From Glandiceps talaboti (taxonomy: Eukaryota; Hemichordata; Enteropneusta; Spengelidae): DNA of 64,000 nucleotides. The DNA is taken from assembly GCF_964340395.1 (NCBI RefSeq), contig NC_135567.1, positions 1,724,109-1,788,108 of the forward strand. The letters run 5' to 3'. The position numbers were made by a program, and so were the translations under genes. Under the pieces are notes generated by a model. The model was given only the letters and a program-made list of their open reading frames with translations, did not search any database and was not told the origin of the DNA. Every line of letters begins with the position of its first letter. Within the stretch, counting starts at the first letter, position 1. Below, piece after piece: positions 11,610 through 21,987 of this stretch.

Positions 11610-12982
11610 GTAATTTTGCATCATTTTTAGAAACATAGATTGCAAGAGGATTGCATTAGTTGTTTTCATAATTTCTAACATTATCTTTTTTTCTCTACAA
11701 CACACAAAACTCAATCCAGTGTCTACCTATGATCAATGTAACCTTAGAAATTTAGTTGTGTTTTCTCCAATTCAATGTATTGCATAAACCTGAAGTATCT
11801 TTCCATTTTTGATGTCATCAATCCTCTCTAATGCTTCTCACTACACTGATTACAGATTAGATTTAGGGGCTAAGTGACAATATCTTGGAAACAACAAAGG
11901 GTTACTGCTTCGGTTCTACATTAAGAAGTCCAGAGAGTCGATTCATATGCTGCTAAAAATTATATCATTGCACTTTGTTTTAGAACAGGTGTGAAAACTT
12001 ATGATTGAGGTGACAACTTCTGATGATGAGTTACTTGTCAAAGACTTTAATCAGTTAGATAGTTGGGACAAAATTAGCCTTAACTTTGATGCATTTAATA
12101 GGTTAATTTCAGTAAGTCCTTTCAAAAAGTATTTAGTTTTTTGAGAAGTTTTGAGAAATTTTGAGCTTACTTATAATAAAAATGTTCTCAGAAAATTCTT
12201 GTGTCCTGTACTGTCATAATAATTTTAGGATACTGACTTACAGGGAATGAAAACATTACATGTACTCCAAAGCTTGCACTATGAAATCAAAACATACATA
12301 CATCTGCAAGTTATACTTGGTCATCATGAAATGTTTATTCATTTTATTAAAATATACATGTATACCATGATACATTTTTGTTAAAATAATGGTACATGTT
12401 CACAATAAATGACATGACAGCACTATCACAAAGTACAATTACTATCCGTGGTACTATATCACTGTCAAAGCCATCTATAGACCTGACGTCAGTCCAAACC
12501 CCCCAAAAGCATCAAATTCTATGAATATCTAGATCGATATAGGATCATATCACAATGACTGCGCGATAAACCTGCACAGATCTTCTGCTGCATTGAATGT
12601 CGTAAGGTAAGCCCCCTAGGTGCCCTATGAGAGTAACGACACATAAAGATCTGAATCCACTTTTTTGGCTGAAATACTGAAAGCAATATTTTTGCCTGAG
12701 AGTTGTGCATAATCATTGATAAGGTTGGACAGAATATAGGTCAATAAGAATTGCACACAACACTTTTCGTGATTGTTCAAGAGTTACCACTTCGTTCCAT
12801 TACTGTATCAGACAGCTGAATACAATAATATATTCATATTTCCCTGTCTTTTTGTTGTCCTTCAGTCAGTGTCTTGACATCAAACATAACATGACCTTGA
12901 CCTTTTTGAATACTCCATTAATTTGTAACCAATATTCAACCATTGGTACTTTATCATGACAGGAAAGAGTTAACTATGTTAA
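11610..12982. other. Spacer between convergent HECT-type and integrase genes
   Basis: Mostly AT-rich DNA without a recognised gene. It holds the weak exon candidate at 12001-12111, a perfect CRE palindrome TGACGTCA at 12484-12491, and a TGACCTTGACCT stretch near 12892. Confidence 0.5.
12001..12111 (+). CDS. Possible orphan exon, 37 residues
   Basis: From the ATG at 12001 an open frame of 37 codons ends exactly at a strong donor, TCA|GTAAGT (12111/12112). The composition is protein-like (MIEVTTSDDELLVKDFNQ, then a LDSWDKISLNFDAFNRLIS segment) and unlike the low-complexity surroundings. An in-frame TGA at 11992-11994 blocks extension upstream, so it would have to start here or be joined through an acceptor between the two. 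The product is not recognised and no partner exon was found downstream. Confidence 0.3.
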
Positions 12983-13159
12983 CTACATATATATATCAAT
13001 CCCATTACTTGATGATTCTGCAAGTGGGTCGATCAACATGCACAATTCTCTATATTTCTCCTCTTCAAGTGGTATTGTCACATCAGGAATTGTTACACTT
13101 AAAAGTTCTGGTACATTTGTTAGAGTTGGGCCTTCCCAATCAACACCATATTCCAAATC
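12983..13159 (-). pseudogene. Integrase-core family gene, C-terminal exon
   Basis: On the minus strand, TTTGACAG ends at 13160 and the open frame from 13159 runs 58 codons to TAG at 12983-12985. The sequence fits the C-terminal end of the integrase catalytic domain-containing proteins multicopied in amphioxus, corals, molluscs and fish. It has a YGVDWEGP motif, a proline/valine linker, then LCMLIDPLAESSSNGIDIY, corresponding to the family's LxxxVNPLxxSxxYGIDxY ending. This exon is intact in itself, but the gene is called a pseudogene because the first exon carries stops and frameshifts. It runs convergently with the HECT-type gene. Confidence 0.68.
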
Positions 13160-13889
13160 CTGTCAAATGAAAATTGAAAATGAGATAATGGAAACCTGAC
13201 TGCCCCCAAACTTACTGTTGCAAAAGAATTTGGTCTAAATAGAAGAAAATTAAGTTAATAGTTTCAATAATACAACCCTGCCAATAGGTGTTGTTCTGTC
13301 CATATGTATGTAGGACGGTACTGTATATGAATGTCAATACTACATACTTATCAAAAATAATAAAACAATTATAGTAAAACAACTCACTGGATATATGACA
13401 CAGAAGTGTTGCAAATAAAGAATTAATAAAGATTTCTGCACATCATGAAGTATTGAGGCAAAACAATTGAATTCCATCACACATACAATCTATATTTCAA
13501 TACTTAATTAGCAAACTGAGACTGTGACAGAAAAGTAGGTGTGAGTATCTAGGAACATTTTGAAGGAATAATATGTGAGATTGAAATACATGCAGGATTA
13601 AATGTTATGCCAACTAACATATGCAATATTACATAGGAACATTGTATATCATGTCCATGTTGCAGGGTATGTTTTGCTACTGCTCTTCCACATGGTTGTC
13701 AAAAGTATACCTACTACACAGATATGCATTTCATCTCTATGCATAGACTGTTATACACATCTCTGAACCATAGATGCATGTATGTTTTGTTGAAATACAA
13801 GTTGCTAAACAGGTTGAATTAAAGTATGTCTCAAGTCTTGTGCACACCAAAGCAGTTATTGGGATATGTTATCCAAAGCTGCTACAACA

Positions 13890-14780
13890 ACTATGGGCTA
13901 ATACAGTTATGTCTACAACCCTGTATTAGGTATGTGTGTGGCTATACCACCAAAGGGCTAATACAGTTATGTCTACAACTCTGTACTAGGTATGTGTGTG
14001 GCTATACCACCACAGGGCTAATACAGTTATGTCTACAAATCTGTACTAGGTATGTGTGTGGCTATACCACCACATCGCTAATACAGTTATGTCTACAAAT
14101 CTGTACTAGGTATGTGTGTGGCTATACCACCACATGGCTAATACAGTTATGTCTACAAATCTGTACTAGGTATGTGTGTGGCTATACCACCACATGGCTA
14201 ATACAGTCATGTCCACAACCCTGTACAGGATATATGTGTGGCTATACCACCACAGGGCTAATACAGTTATGTCTACAACCCTGTATTAGGTATGTGTGTG
14301 GCTATACCACCAAAGGGCTAATACAGTTATGTCTACAACTCTGTACTAGGTATGTGTGTGGCTATACCACCACATCGCTAATACAGTTATGTCTACAAAT
14401 CTGTACTAGGTATGTGTGTGGCTATACCACCAAAGGGCTAATACAGTCATGTCCACAACCCTGTACAGGATATATGTGTGGCTATACCACCACAGGGCTA
14501 ATACAGTTATGTCTACAACTCTGTACTAGGTATGTGTGTGGCTATACCACCACATCGCTAATACAGTTATGTCTACAAATCTATACTAGGTATGTGTGTG
14601 GCTATACCACCACATGGCTAATACAGTTATGTCTACAAATATGTACTAGATATGTGTGTGGCTATACCACCACATGGCTAATACAGTCATGTCCACAACC
14701 CTGTACAGGATATATGTGTGGCTATACCACCACAGGGCTAATACAATTATGTCTACAACCCTGTATTAGGTATGTTTTGT
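13890..14780. repeat. 60-bp minisatellite inside integrase pseudogene
   Basis: About 15 copies of a unit of exactly 60 bp, starting near GGGCTAATACAGTTATGTCT. Variants (AACC/AACT/AAAT after CTAC; CATCGC/CAGGGC/CATGGC) alternate in blocks, indicating duplication of several units at a time. Because 60 is a multiple of three, one plus-strand frame stays open for 345 codons as 20-residue repeats. I treat this as an artefact. The array occupies the intron or lost-exon region between integrase exons at 13159 and 14849. Confidence 0.95.
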
Positions 14781-14848
14781 CAGTTTCCCAAAGTAGTCTT
14801 ATTAACACACTAACACTAACAGGGTTGTATAGATATATTTATACTTAC

Positions 14849-14988
14849 TTGTTCTGTGGATAGGAAGACCTCCCTTCCAACTGTACCACTGGAATTTGCA
14901 AAGGCTAAAAGACCACTGGCCCATACAGTTTAAAAACATGACTTTTCTGGAGTAACCATCAATTCCTCCATGAATAATAAAACGCCAC
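14849..14988 (-). pseudogene. Integrase-core family gene, central exon
   Basis: The minus-strand acceptor CTTATAG ends at 14989 and the donor AA|GTAAGTAT lies at 14849/14848. The frame begins WRFIIHGGIDGYSRKVMFLN, which matches the core strand of this family (WRFVIHGGIDGYSR and variants). The 3' half of the exon does not match the expected core motifs well, suggesting local frameshifts. It joins exon 16630 in perfect phase (CG|G TGG, Arg-Trp). The region that should follow, with the second catalytic Asp, was not found. Confidence 0.72.
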
Positions 14989-15184
14989 CTATAAGTATAT
15001 AACACAATAATGGCTTGATTGAAATACTCAAAATTATGTAAAGGAACACTAAAATGGATCATAAATGCTAAGCAAGAATACATATTGCACAAAAACACCA
15101 CTAGCATACATGATATAGATATAAATGCTAGGGCAAATAGATGTAAATACTAGGGCAATCAATTGGGCGGCTTTTGCATTCAAG

Positions 15185-15185
<1 letters not shown>

Positions 15186-15269
<84 letters not shown>

Positions 15270-15270
15270 C
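15186..15270. repeat. (AC)n then (GACA)n microsatellite
   Basis: About 45 bp of AC dinucleotide directly followed by about 37 bp of GACA tetranucleotide, inside the integrase pseudogene intron. Confidence 0.97.
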
Positions 15271-15784
15271 CACACCATGATATAGCACTAGCAATTGTTC
15301 AGTTGTGCTAACAAGTGACTAAAATCATCACTACAAAATATTCTTCCCAATGTTTTTGACTTCTAAGTTTCTTTAAATTTAAGTCAACCACACATATAGG
15401 CAGACAGACAGATATTCATGGGCAAGACTATTTATCATGTCTGTAGCATGAATGCACCTGTTTTAATCATAGACAGTGTCTATGATTTAATTCAGCTGTG
15501 CTAAAATTTCCAAGCAACCGCAAACCAAGGTTAAACTTTATGCATTGACACATTGACATTGAGATGTTAAGTAGCCCACAACAGATTTAAACGACATTAA
15601 TAAAACAATAACTAACCTTTCATTTCTAGGCCTGGTCAAGGCATTTTCCCACACCATGAATCACATTTTTTGACCCAAAATTCACATCTCTGTTGTGACC
15701 ATTTTCATTTGAACAATTTGCAATCTACACACCCTGACCACCAAATACTAGGCCCATCAGTCTGTCAGTTTTCAATTTTATGTC

Positions 15785-15788
<4 letters not shown>

Positions 15789-15834
<46 letters not shown>
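15789..15834. repeat. (AC)n microsatellite
   Basis: About 23 AC dinucleotides, in the integrase pseudogene intron. Confidence 0.97.
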
Positions 15835-15836
<2 letters not shown>

Positions 15837-15941
15837 TTCACCATGCTCATAAGTTATAGCACAAGTGAACCTCTGTTCAGTAATGCTAATAATTAAATAT
15901 TAAATAATAATAATACATACACACACTATATATGTATATAT

Positions 15942-16333
15942 ATTGAACACATATTGCCTGGCCATGAGGGCTATAGCACCAGTTTATTACACCAAGGAGA
16001 CTGTGAGTTACCAGAATCACATGCTATTTCCTGAGGCTGAAGGGCGAGGGAAATAGCATATGATTCTGGTAACTCACAGTCATGAGGGGATAATGAATGG
16101 GTGCTATAGCCCGAATATAGGCCAAGCAATATGTGTTTTGTAATATACCTCTTGCTGTGAACTCGCAGTGGCAGACGACATCATCAGAAGCTGCCATTTT
16201 GACCTGCGATGGTCATGTGACCATGTAATAGCTGATGGAACTATTTCCCTAGGGAAATAGTCATTCTATTTTCCTATCACGTGACTGATTCTAGTGAATC
16301 ATGGCGCAGCAATATCACAAGGTATATTATAAA
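15942..16333. mobile_element. Foldback/MITE-like element, copy 2
   Basis: A 392-bp copy of the element at 6106-6509, in the same orientation. It starts ATTGAACACATATTGCC and ends GGTATATTATAAA. The palindromic half covers about 15947-16138. It lacks about a dozen bases of copy 1 (the GATGTGAACGCGCG segment) and has extra transitions, many of them CG to TG or CA, consistent with decay of methylated CpG. It lies within the intron between the two integrase exons at 14988 and 16630. Confidence 0.85.
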
Positions 16334-16399
16334 TATAATTATACACTTTACATATATATATTTAAATGAACAGTTAGAGTGTGTAAGAGGACAAGAGAG

Positions 16400-16401
<2 letters not shown>

Positions 16402-16474
<73 letters not shown>
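16402..16474. repeat. (GA)n microsatellite
   Basis: About 36 GA dinucleotides, followed after a short gap by a run of ATC trinucleotides (about 16531-16551). Confidence 0.97.
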
Positions 16475-16477
<3 letters not shown>

Positions 16478-16629
16478 TAACACAGTTTGTATGTTTTCTC
16501 TCTCTATGTTTATAATAATAATAATTAATAATCATCATCATCATCATCATCAAGACACAACAAAACCATAAAAACTATGTATCAAAAATAATTCCACAAT
16601 AAACAATAAAGTAATATTTTAAAACTTAC

Positions 16630-16900
16630 CGAATAAGTTTGTGATTTCCATCAATGTGTCATAGAGCTAAAGGTGAGTGCACGTGATATGGCAAGCTTCT
16701 GCGTACTGAACGTACCTCAAGTGCCCATATCAGAACAACATGCGTATCAACTCTGTGGCATCTCTAACCCTTCTTTGTTGTACACGAAGATTTCTCGAGC
16801 GAAGAAAACCAATCATTCGTCTACAGCCACACCTCACAGTTAGGAAAATCTCTTTGTATTTTACGGATTTTCTCGTCTAATTCTTCATCAGTTAATAGTC
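16630..16900 (-). pseudogene. Integrase-core family gene, disrupted 5' coding exon
   Basis: The minus-strand reading starts LTDEELDEKIRKIQRDFP, a typical helix of this family before the catalytic core. It shifts one base to CGCRRMIGFLRSRNLRVQQR and shifts back to reach SPLAL*HIDGNHKLIR. The usual Trp before HIDGNHK is a TGA stop, and HID should hold the first catalytic Asp of the DDE triad. The exon ends at the consensus donor CG|GTAAGT (16630/16629). One stop and two compensating frameshifts mark it as inactive, or as needing sequence verification. The family is thought to derive from integrase-bearing mobile elements. The minus-strand frames further upstream (to 17295) may include its N-terminus but match nothing I recognise. 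Confidence 0.72.
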
Positions 16901-17385
16901 CTGAGTCGGCTTGAAATCAGTGTGGAATGATACAGTTCGTTGGCCATGGTATTCTTGAATGAGTTGGACAACTTCGTTATTACACATACCTATGGCATTC
17001 AACTGACACAGTAGACATACACGACTTTGAACTCGGCCTACTACTTCAACATCGTTTTGAAGTAATTCCGCAAAATGCCTAAACTGGCAAAGATATGCGA
17101 GCGCACACATGATTACTGGATGTAAGACGGGTAATGTTTTTTTTCCGGGTCATGACCTAGGTCATATAACTTGTCACGAGCATACCTAGCTTTGTAGACA
17201 TTGGTATTACGATTTCCAAATGCGTTCTGTAAAGTAGTCGTCAGTTGACGTGTATTCACTTCCAAGCAAGCTGGGGTGCTTTGTGCAAACTTCAACGTAC
17301 GCTTTGATTTAACTGCACGCTATGAATTGTCAACTGTCCACATTGAATTATCAATTGCCAAAAATGATACAACGTTCGTACAAAT
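16901..17385 (-). other. Possible N-terminal region of the integrase gene
   Basis: Two short minus-strand open stretches (17113-17295 and 16892-17110) are protein-like in composition but lie in different frames and show no domain I recognise. They sit between the 21-bp repeat module and the recognisable integrase exon. They could be a decayed N-terminus. Confidence 0.3.
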
Positions 17386-17715
17386 TGACTTATCACTTGA
17401 TGTTCCTGACTTGTCAATTGACGGACCTGACTTATCACTTGACGTTCCTGACTTGTCAATTGACGGACCTGACTTATCACTTGACGTTCCTGACTTGTCA
17501 ATTGACGGACCTGACTTATCACTTGACGTTCCTAACTTGTCAATTGACGGACCTGACTTATCACTTGACGTTCCTGACTTGTCAATTGACGTTCCTGGCT
17601 TGTCATTTGATGTACCTGACTTGTCACTTGATGTACCTGACTTGTCACTTGATGTACCTGACTTATCACTTGACGAGTTCGACTTTTGACGTGGATTACG
17701 CTCCATACCACGGCC
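17386..17715 (-). repeat. 21-bp repeat module (copy 2), inverted
   Basis: This is the reverse complement of the module at 4303-4640. Read on the minus strand it starts with the same GGTATGGAGCGTAATCC flank and the same MERNPRQKSNSS frame, then about 14 units of the SSDKSG / SIDKSG type. Homology stops abruptly at both ends. It lies upstream of the integrase gene in that gene's orientation, and about 270 bp from the presumed TMUB first exon. Confidence 0.85.
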
Positions 17716-17904
17716 TGTTTTACGGCAACGTTCTTAACGAGCCTCTCACATTTGCTCTCATAAAATAAAAAAAAGTATTATCACATAGAAATAATAACTC
17801 TGGCTTGCGAGATCGAATGGGATGCTGGGACATTGCCGAGCTGTGAACGAATATGAATCCAAAGAATATGACACTGAATATAAATGTGACAACAACGTTA
17901 AATG

Positions 17905-17981
17905 AGAAAACAACTTCCGGTATGAGTAAACTGTGATTACCTGACCGTAGATTCGTCGGATAGCTAGCCAGGTTGTCCTTG
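17905..17981 (+). other. Probable noncoding first exon of TMUB gene
   Basis: A strong donor, CTTG|GTGAGTAAA, lies at 17981/17982, and a matching T-rich acceptor ends at 21950, shortly before the TMUB start codon. An ETS-like ACTTCCGG lies at about 17911 and CCGGAAGT at about 18109, on either side of the donor, as is common in TATA-less housekeeping promoters. The exon's 5' end is not determinable. Confidence 0.4.
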
Positions 17982-18160
17982 GTGAGTAAAACGATTGTCT
18001 ATCGCAATATTTAGCTCGTCCATGATGTCGACTTCAGATCTATTGAGTTTTGGTAGTCATGATTTGATCAGATATTACCATCGAATTCCTAGTGCTGTGG
18101 TACAGTGCCGGAAGTAACGATGGAAGTTATCTGATATAGATAGTTATTACATCAAATATA

Positions 18161-21100
18161 AAAATATAGATATAGAATTATAGATGTAGTATAGATATAG
18201 AATTATAGATGTAGTATAGATATAGAATTATAGATGTAGTATAGAATTATAGATGTAGTATAGATATAGAATTATAGATGTAGTATAGATGTAGAATTAT
18301 AGATGTAGTATAGATATAGAATTATAGATATAGTATAGATATAGAATTATAGATGTAGTATAGATATAGAATTATAGATGTAGTATAGGTATAGAATTAT
18401 AGATGTAGTATAGATATAGAATTATAGATGTAGTATAGATATAGAATTATAGATATAGTATAGATATAGAATTATAGATGTAGTATAGATATAGAATTAT
18501 AGATATAGTATAGATATAGAATTATAGATGTAGTATAGATATAGAATTATAGATATAGTATAGATGTAGAATTATAGATGTAGTATAGATATAGAATTAT
18601 AGATATAGTATAGATATAGAATTATAGATGTAGTATAGATGTAGAATTATAGATGTAGTATAGATATAGAATTATAGATGTAGTATAGATATAGAATTAT
18701 AGATGTAGTATAGATATAGAATTATAGATGTAGTATAGATATAGAATTATAGATGTAGTATAGATGTAGAATTATAGATATAGTATAGATATAGAATTAT
18801 AGATGTAGTATAGATATAGAATTATAGATATAGTATAGATATAGAATTATAGATGTAGTATAGATATAGAATTATAGATGTAGTATAGATATAGAATTAT
18901 AGATATAGTATAGATATAGAATTATAGATGTAGTATAGATATAGAATTATAGATGTAGTATAGATATAGAATTATAGATGTAGTATAGATATAGAATTAT
19001 AGATGTAGTATAGATATAGAATTATAGATGTAGTATAGATGTAGAATTATAGATATAGTATAGATATAGAATTATAGATGTAGTATAGATATAGAATTAT
19101 AGATATAGTATAGATATAGAATTATAGATGTAGTATAGATATAGAATTATAGATGTAGTATAGATATAGAATTATAGATATAGTATAGATATAGAATTAT
19201 AGATGTAGTATAGATATAGAATTATAGATGTAGTATAGATATAGAATTATAGATGTAGTATAGATATAGAATTATAGATGTAGTATAGATGTAGAATTAT
19301 AGATATAGTATAGATATAGAATTATAGATATAGTATAGATATAGAATTATAGATGTAGTATAGGTATAGAATTATAGATGTAGTATAGATGTAGAATTAT
19401 AGATGTAGTATAGATGTAGAATTATAGATGTAGTATAGATATAGAATTATAGATATAGTATAGATATAGAATTATAGATGTAGTATAGATATAGAATTAT
19501 AGATGTAGTATAGATATAGAATTATAGATGTAGTATAGATATAGAATTATAGATGTAGTATAGATATAGAATTATAGATGTAGTATAGGTATAGAATTAT
19601 AGATGTAGTATAGATGTAGAATTATAGATATAGTATAGATATAGAATTATAGATATAGTATAGATATAGAATTATAGATGTAGTATAGATATAGAATTAT
19701 AGATATAGTATAGATATAGAATTATAGATGTAATATAGGTATAGAATTATAGATGTAGTATAGATATAGAATTATAGATGTAGTATAGATGTAGAATTAT
19801 AGATATAGTATAGATATAGAATTATAGATGTAGTATAGATATAGAATTATAGATATAGTATAGATATAGAATTATAGATGTAGTATAGATATAGAATTAT
19901 AGATGTAGTATAGATATAGAATTATAGATATAGTATAGATATAGAATTATAGATGTAGTATAGATATAGAATTATAGATGTAGTATAGATATAGAATTAT
20001 AGATGTAGTATAGATATAGAATTATAGATGTAGTATAGATGTAGAATTATAGATATAGTATAGATATAGAATTATAGATATAGTATAGATATAGAATTAT
20101 AGATGTAGTATAGATATAGAATTATAGATGTAGTATAGATATAGAATTATAGATGTAGTATAGATGTAGAATTATAGATATAGTATAGATATAGAATTAT
20201 AGATGTAGTATAGATATAGAATTATAGATGTAGTATAGATGTAGAATTATAGATATAGTATAGGTATAGAATTATAGATGTAGTATAGATATAGAATTAT
20301 AGATGTAGTATAGATATAGAATTATAGATGTAGTATAGATGTAGAATTATAGATATAGTATAGATATAGAATTATAGATGTAGTATAGATATAGAATTAT
20401 AGATGTAGTATAGATGTAGAATTATAGATATAGTATAGATATAGAATTATAGATGTAATATAGATATAGAATTATAGATGTAGTATAGATATAGAATTAT
20501 AGATGTAGTATAGATATAGAATTATAGATGTAATATAGATGTAGAATTATAGATGTAGTATAGATGTAGTATAGATATAGAATTATAGATGTAGTATAGA
20601 TGTAGTATAGATATAGAATTATAGATGTAGTATAGATATAGAATTATAGATGTAATATAGATGTAGAATTATAGATGTACTATAGATATAGAATTATAGA
20701 TGTAGTATAGATGTAGTATAGATATAGAATTATAGATGTAATATAGATATAGAATTATAGATGTAGTATAGATATAGAATTATAGATGTAGTATAGATGT
20801 AGAATTATAGATGTACTATAGATATAGAATTATAGATGTACTATAGATATAGAATTATAGATGTACTATAGATATAGAATTATAGATGTACTATAGATGT
20901 AGAATTATAGATGTAGTATAGATGTAGAATTATAGATGTAGTATAGGTATAGAATTATAGATGTAGTATAGATATAGAATTATAGATGTAGTATAGAATT
21001 ATAGATGTAGTATAGATATAGAATTATAGATGTACTATAGATGTAGAATTATAGATGTAGTATAGATGTAGAATTATAGATGTAGTATAGGTATAGAATT

Positions 21101-21720
21101 ATAGATGTAGTATAGATATAGAATTATAGATGTACTATAGATGTAGAATTATAGATGTAGTATAGATATAGAATTATAGATGTACTATAGATATAGAATT
21201 ATAGATATAGTATAGATATAGAATTATAGATGTACTATATAGAATTATAGATATAGTATAGATATAGAATTATAGATGTAGTATAGAATTATAGATGTAG
21301 TATAGATATAGAATTATAGATGTAGTATAGGTATAGAATTATAGATGTAGTATAGATGTAGAATTATAGATATAGTATAGATGTAGAATTATAGATATAG
21401 TATAGATATAGAATTATAGATGTAGTATAGGTATAGAATTATAGATGTACTATAGATATAGAATTATAGATGTACTATAGATATAGAATTATAGATGTAG
21501 TATAGATATAGAATTATAGATGTAGTATATAGAATTATAGATATAGTATAGATATAGAATTATAGATATAGTATAGATATAGAATTATAGATGTACTATA
21601 GATATAGAATTATAGATATAGTATAGATATAGAATTATAGATGTACTATATAGAATTATAGATATAGTATAGATATAGAATTATAGATGTAGTATAGGTA
21701 TAGAATTATAGATATAATCT
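18161..21720. repeat. 3.6-kb AT-rich 25-bp minisatellite in TMUB 5'UTR intron
   Basis: About 140 copies of a 25-bp unit (GAATTATAGATGTAGTATAG plus ATATA) built only from A, T and G, with a rare C in GTACTATAG variants. Variation is confined to GTAG/ATAG, ATAT/ATGT and GTAGTA/GTACTA positions. The left part is regular; the right part (20530 onward) has truncated units. The strand is nearly free of C, giving strong strand asymmetry. It sits wholly within the presumed 5'UTR intron (17982-21950). Confidence 0.97.
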
Positions 21721-21950
21721 ATGTATAGATTTATAGATGTAATATTGAATTATACTAGAATTATAGACGTATTGCCATGGTAATATAGATGTAATATAGG
21801 TATACTAGAATTATAGATATATCACCATGGTAATATGGCAGTTGTGAATTACTTGATCCTATCTGAGTGCAACACTGATTTGGTTTAGAGTATTTAACCT
21901 GTTTTTTTAAAATGCTCCTAATTTGTATATTTGGGTGGTTTTTTTTACAG

Positions 21951-21987
21951 GTAATGTAATATAGAGAGAAGACAATACAGTGTTAAC
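21951..21987 (+). other. TMUB 5'UTR segment
   Basis: The acceptor TTTTTTTTACAG ends at 21950 after a long T tract. The 37 bases that follow lead to the ATG and contain no upstream ATG in frame. The leader reads GTAATGTAATATAGAGAG at its start, so a short out-of-frame upstream ATG (21954) closes quickly. Confidence 0.5.

Noticed and set aside
13826-14863. 345-codon plus-strand frame of 20-residue repeats
   Set aside because: The 60-bp unit is a multiple of three, so an open frame is automatic. There are no flanking coding features, and it overlaps the integrase pseudogene region on the other strand.
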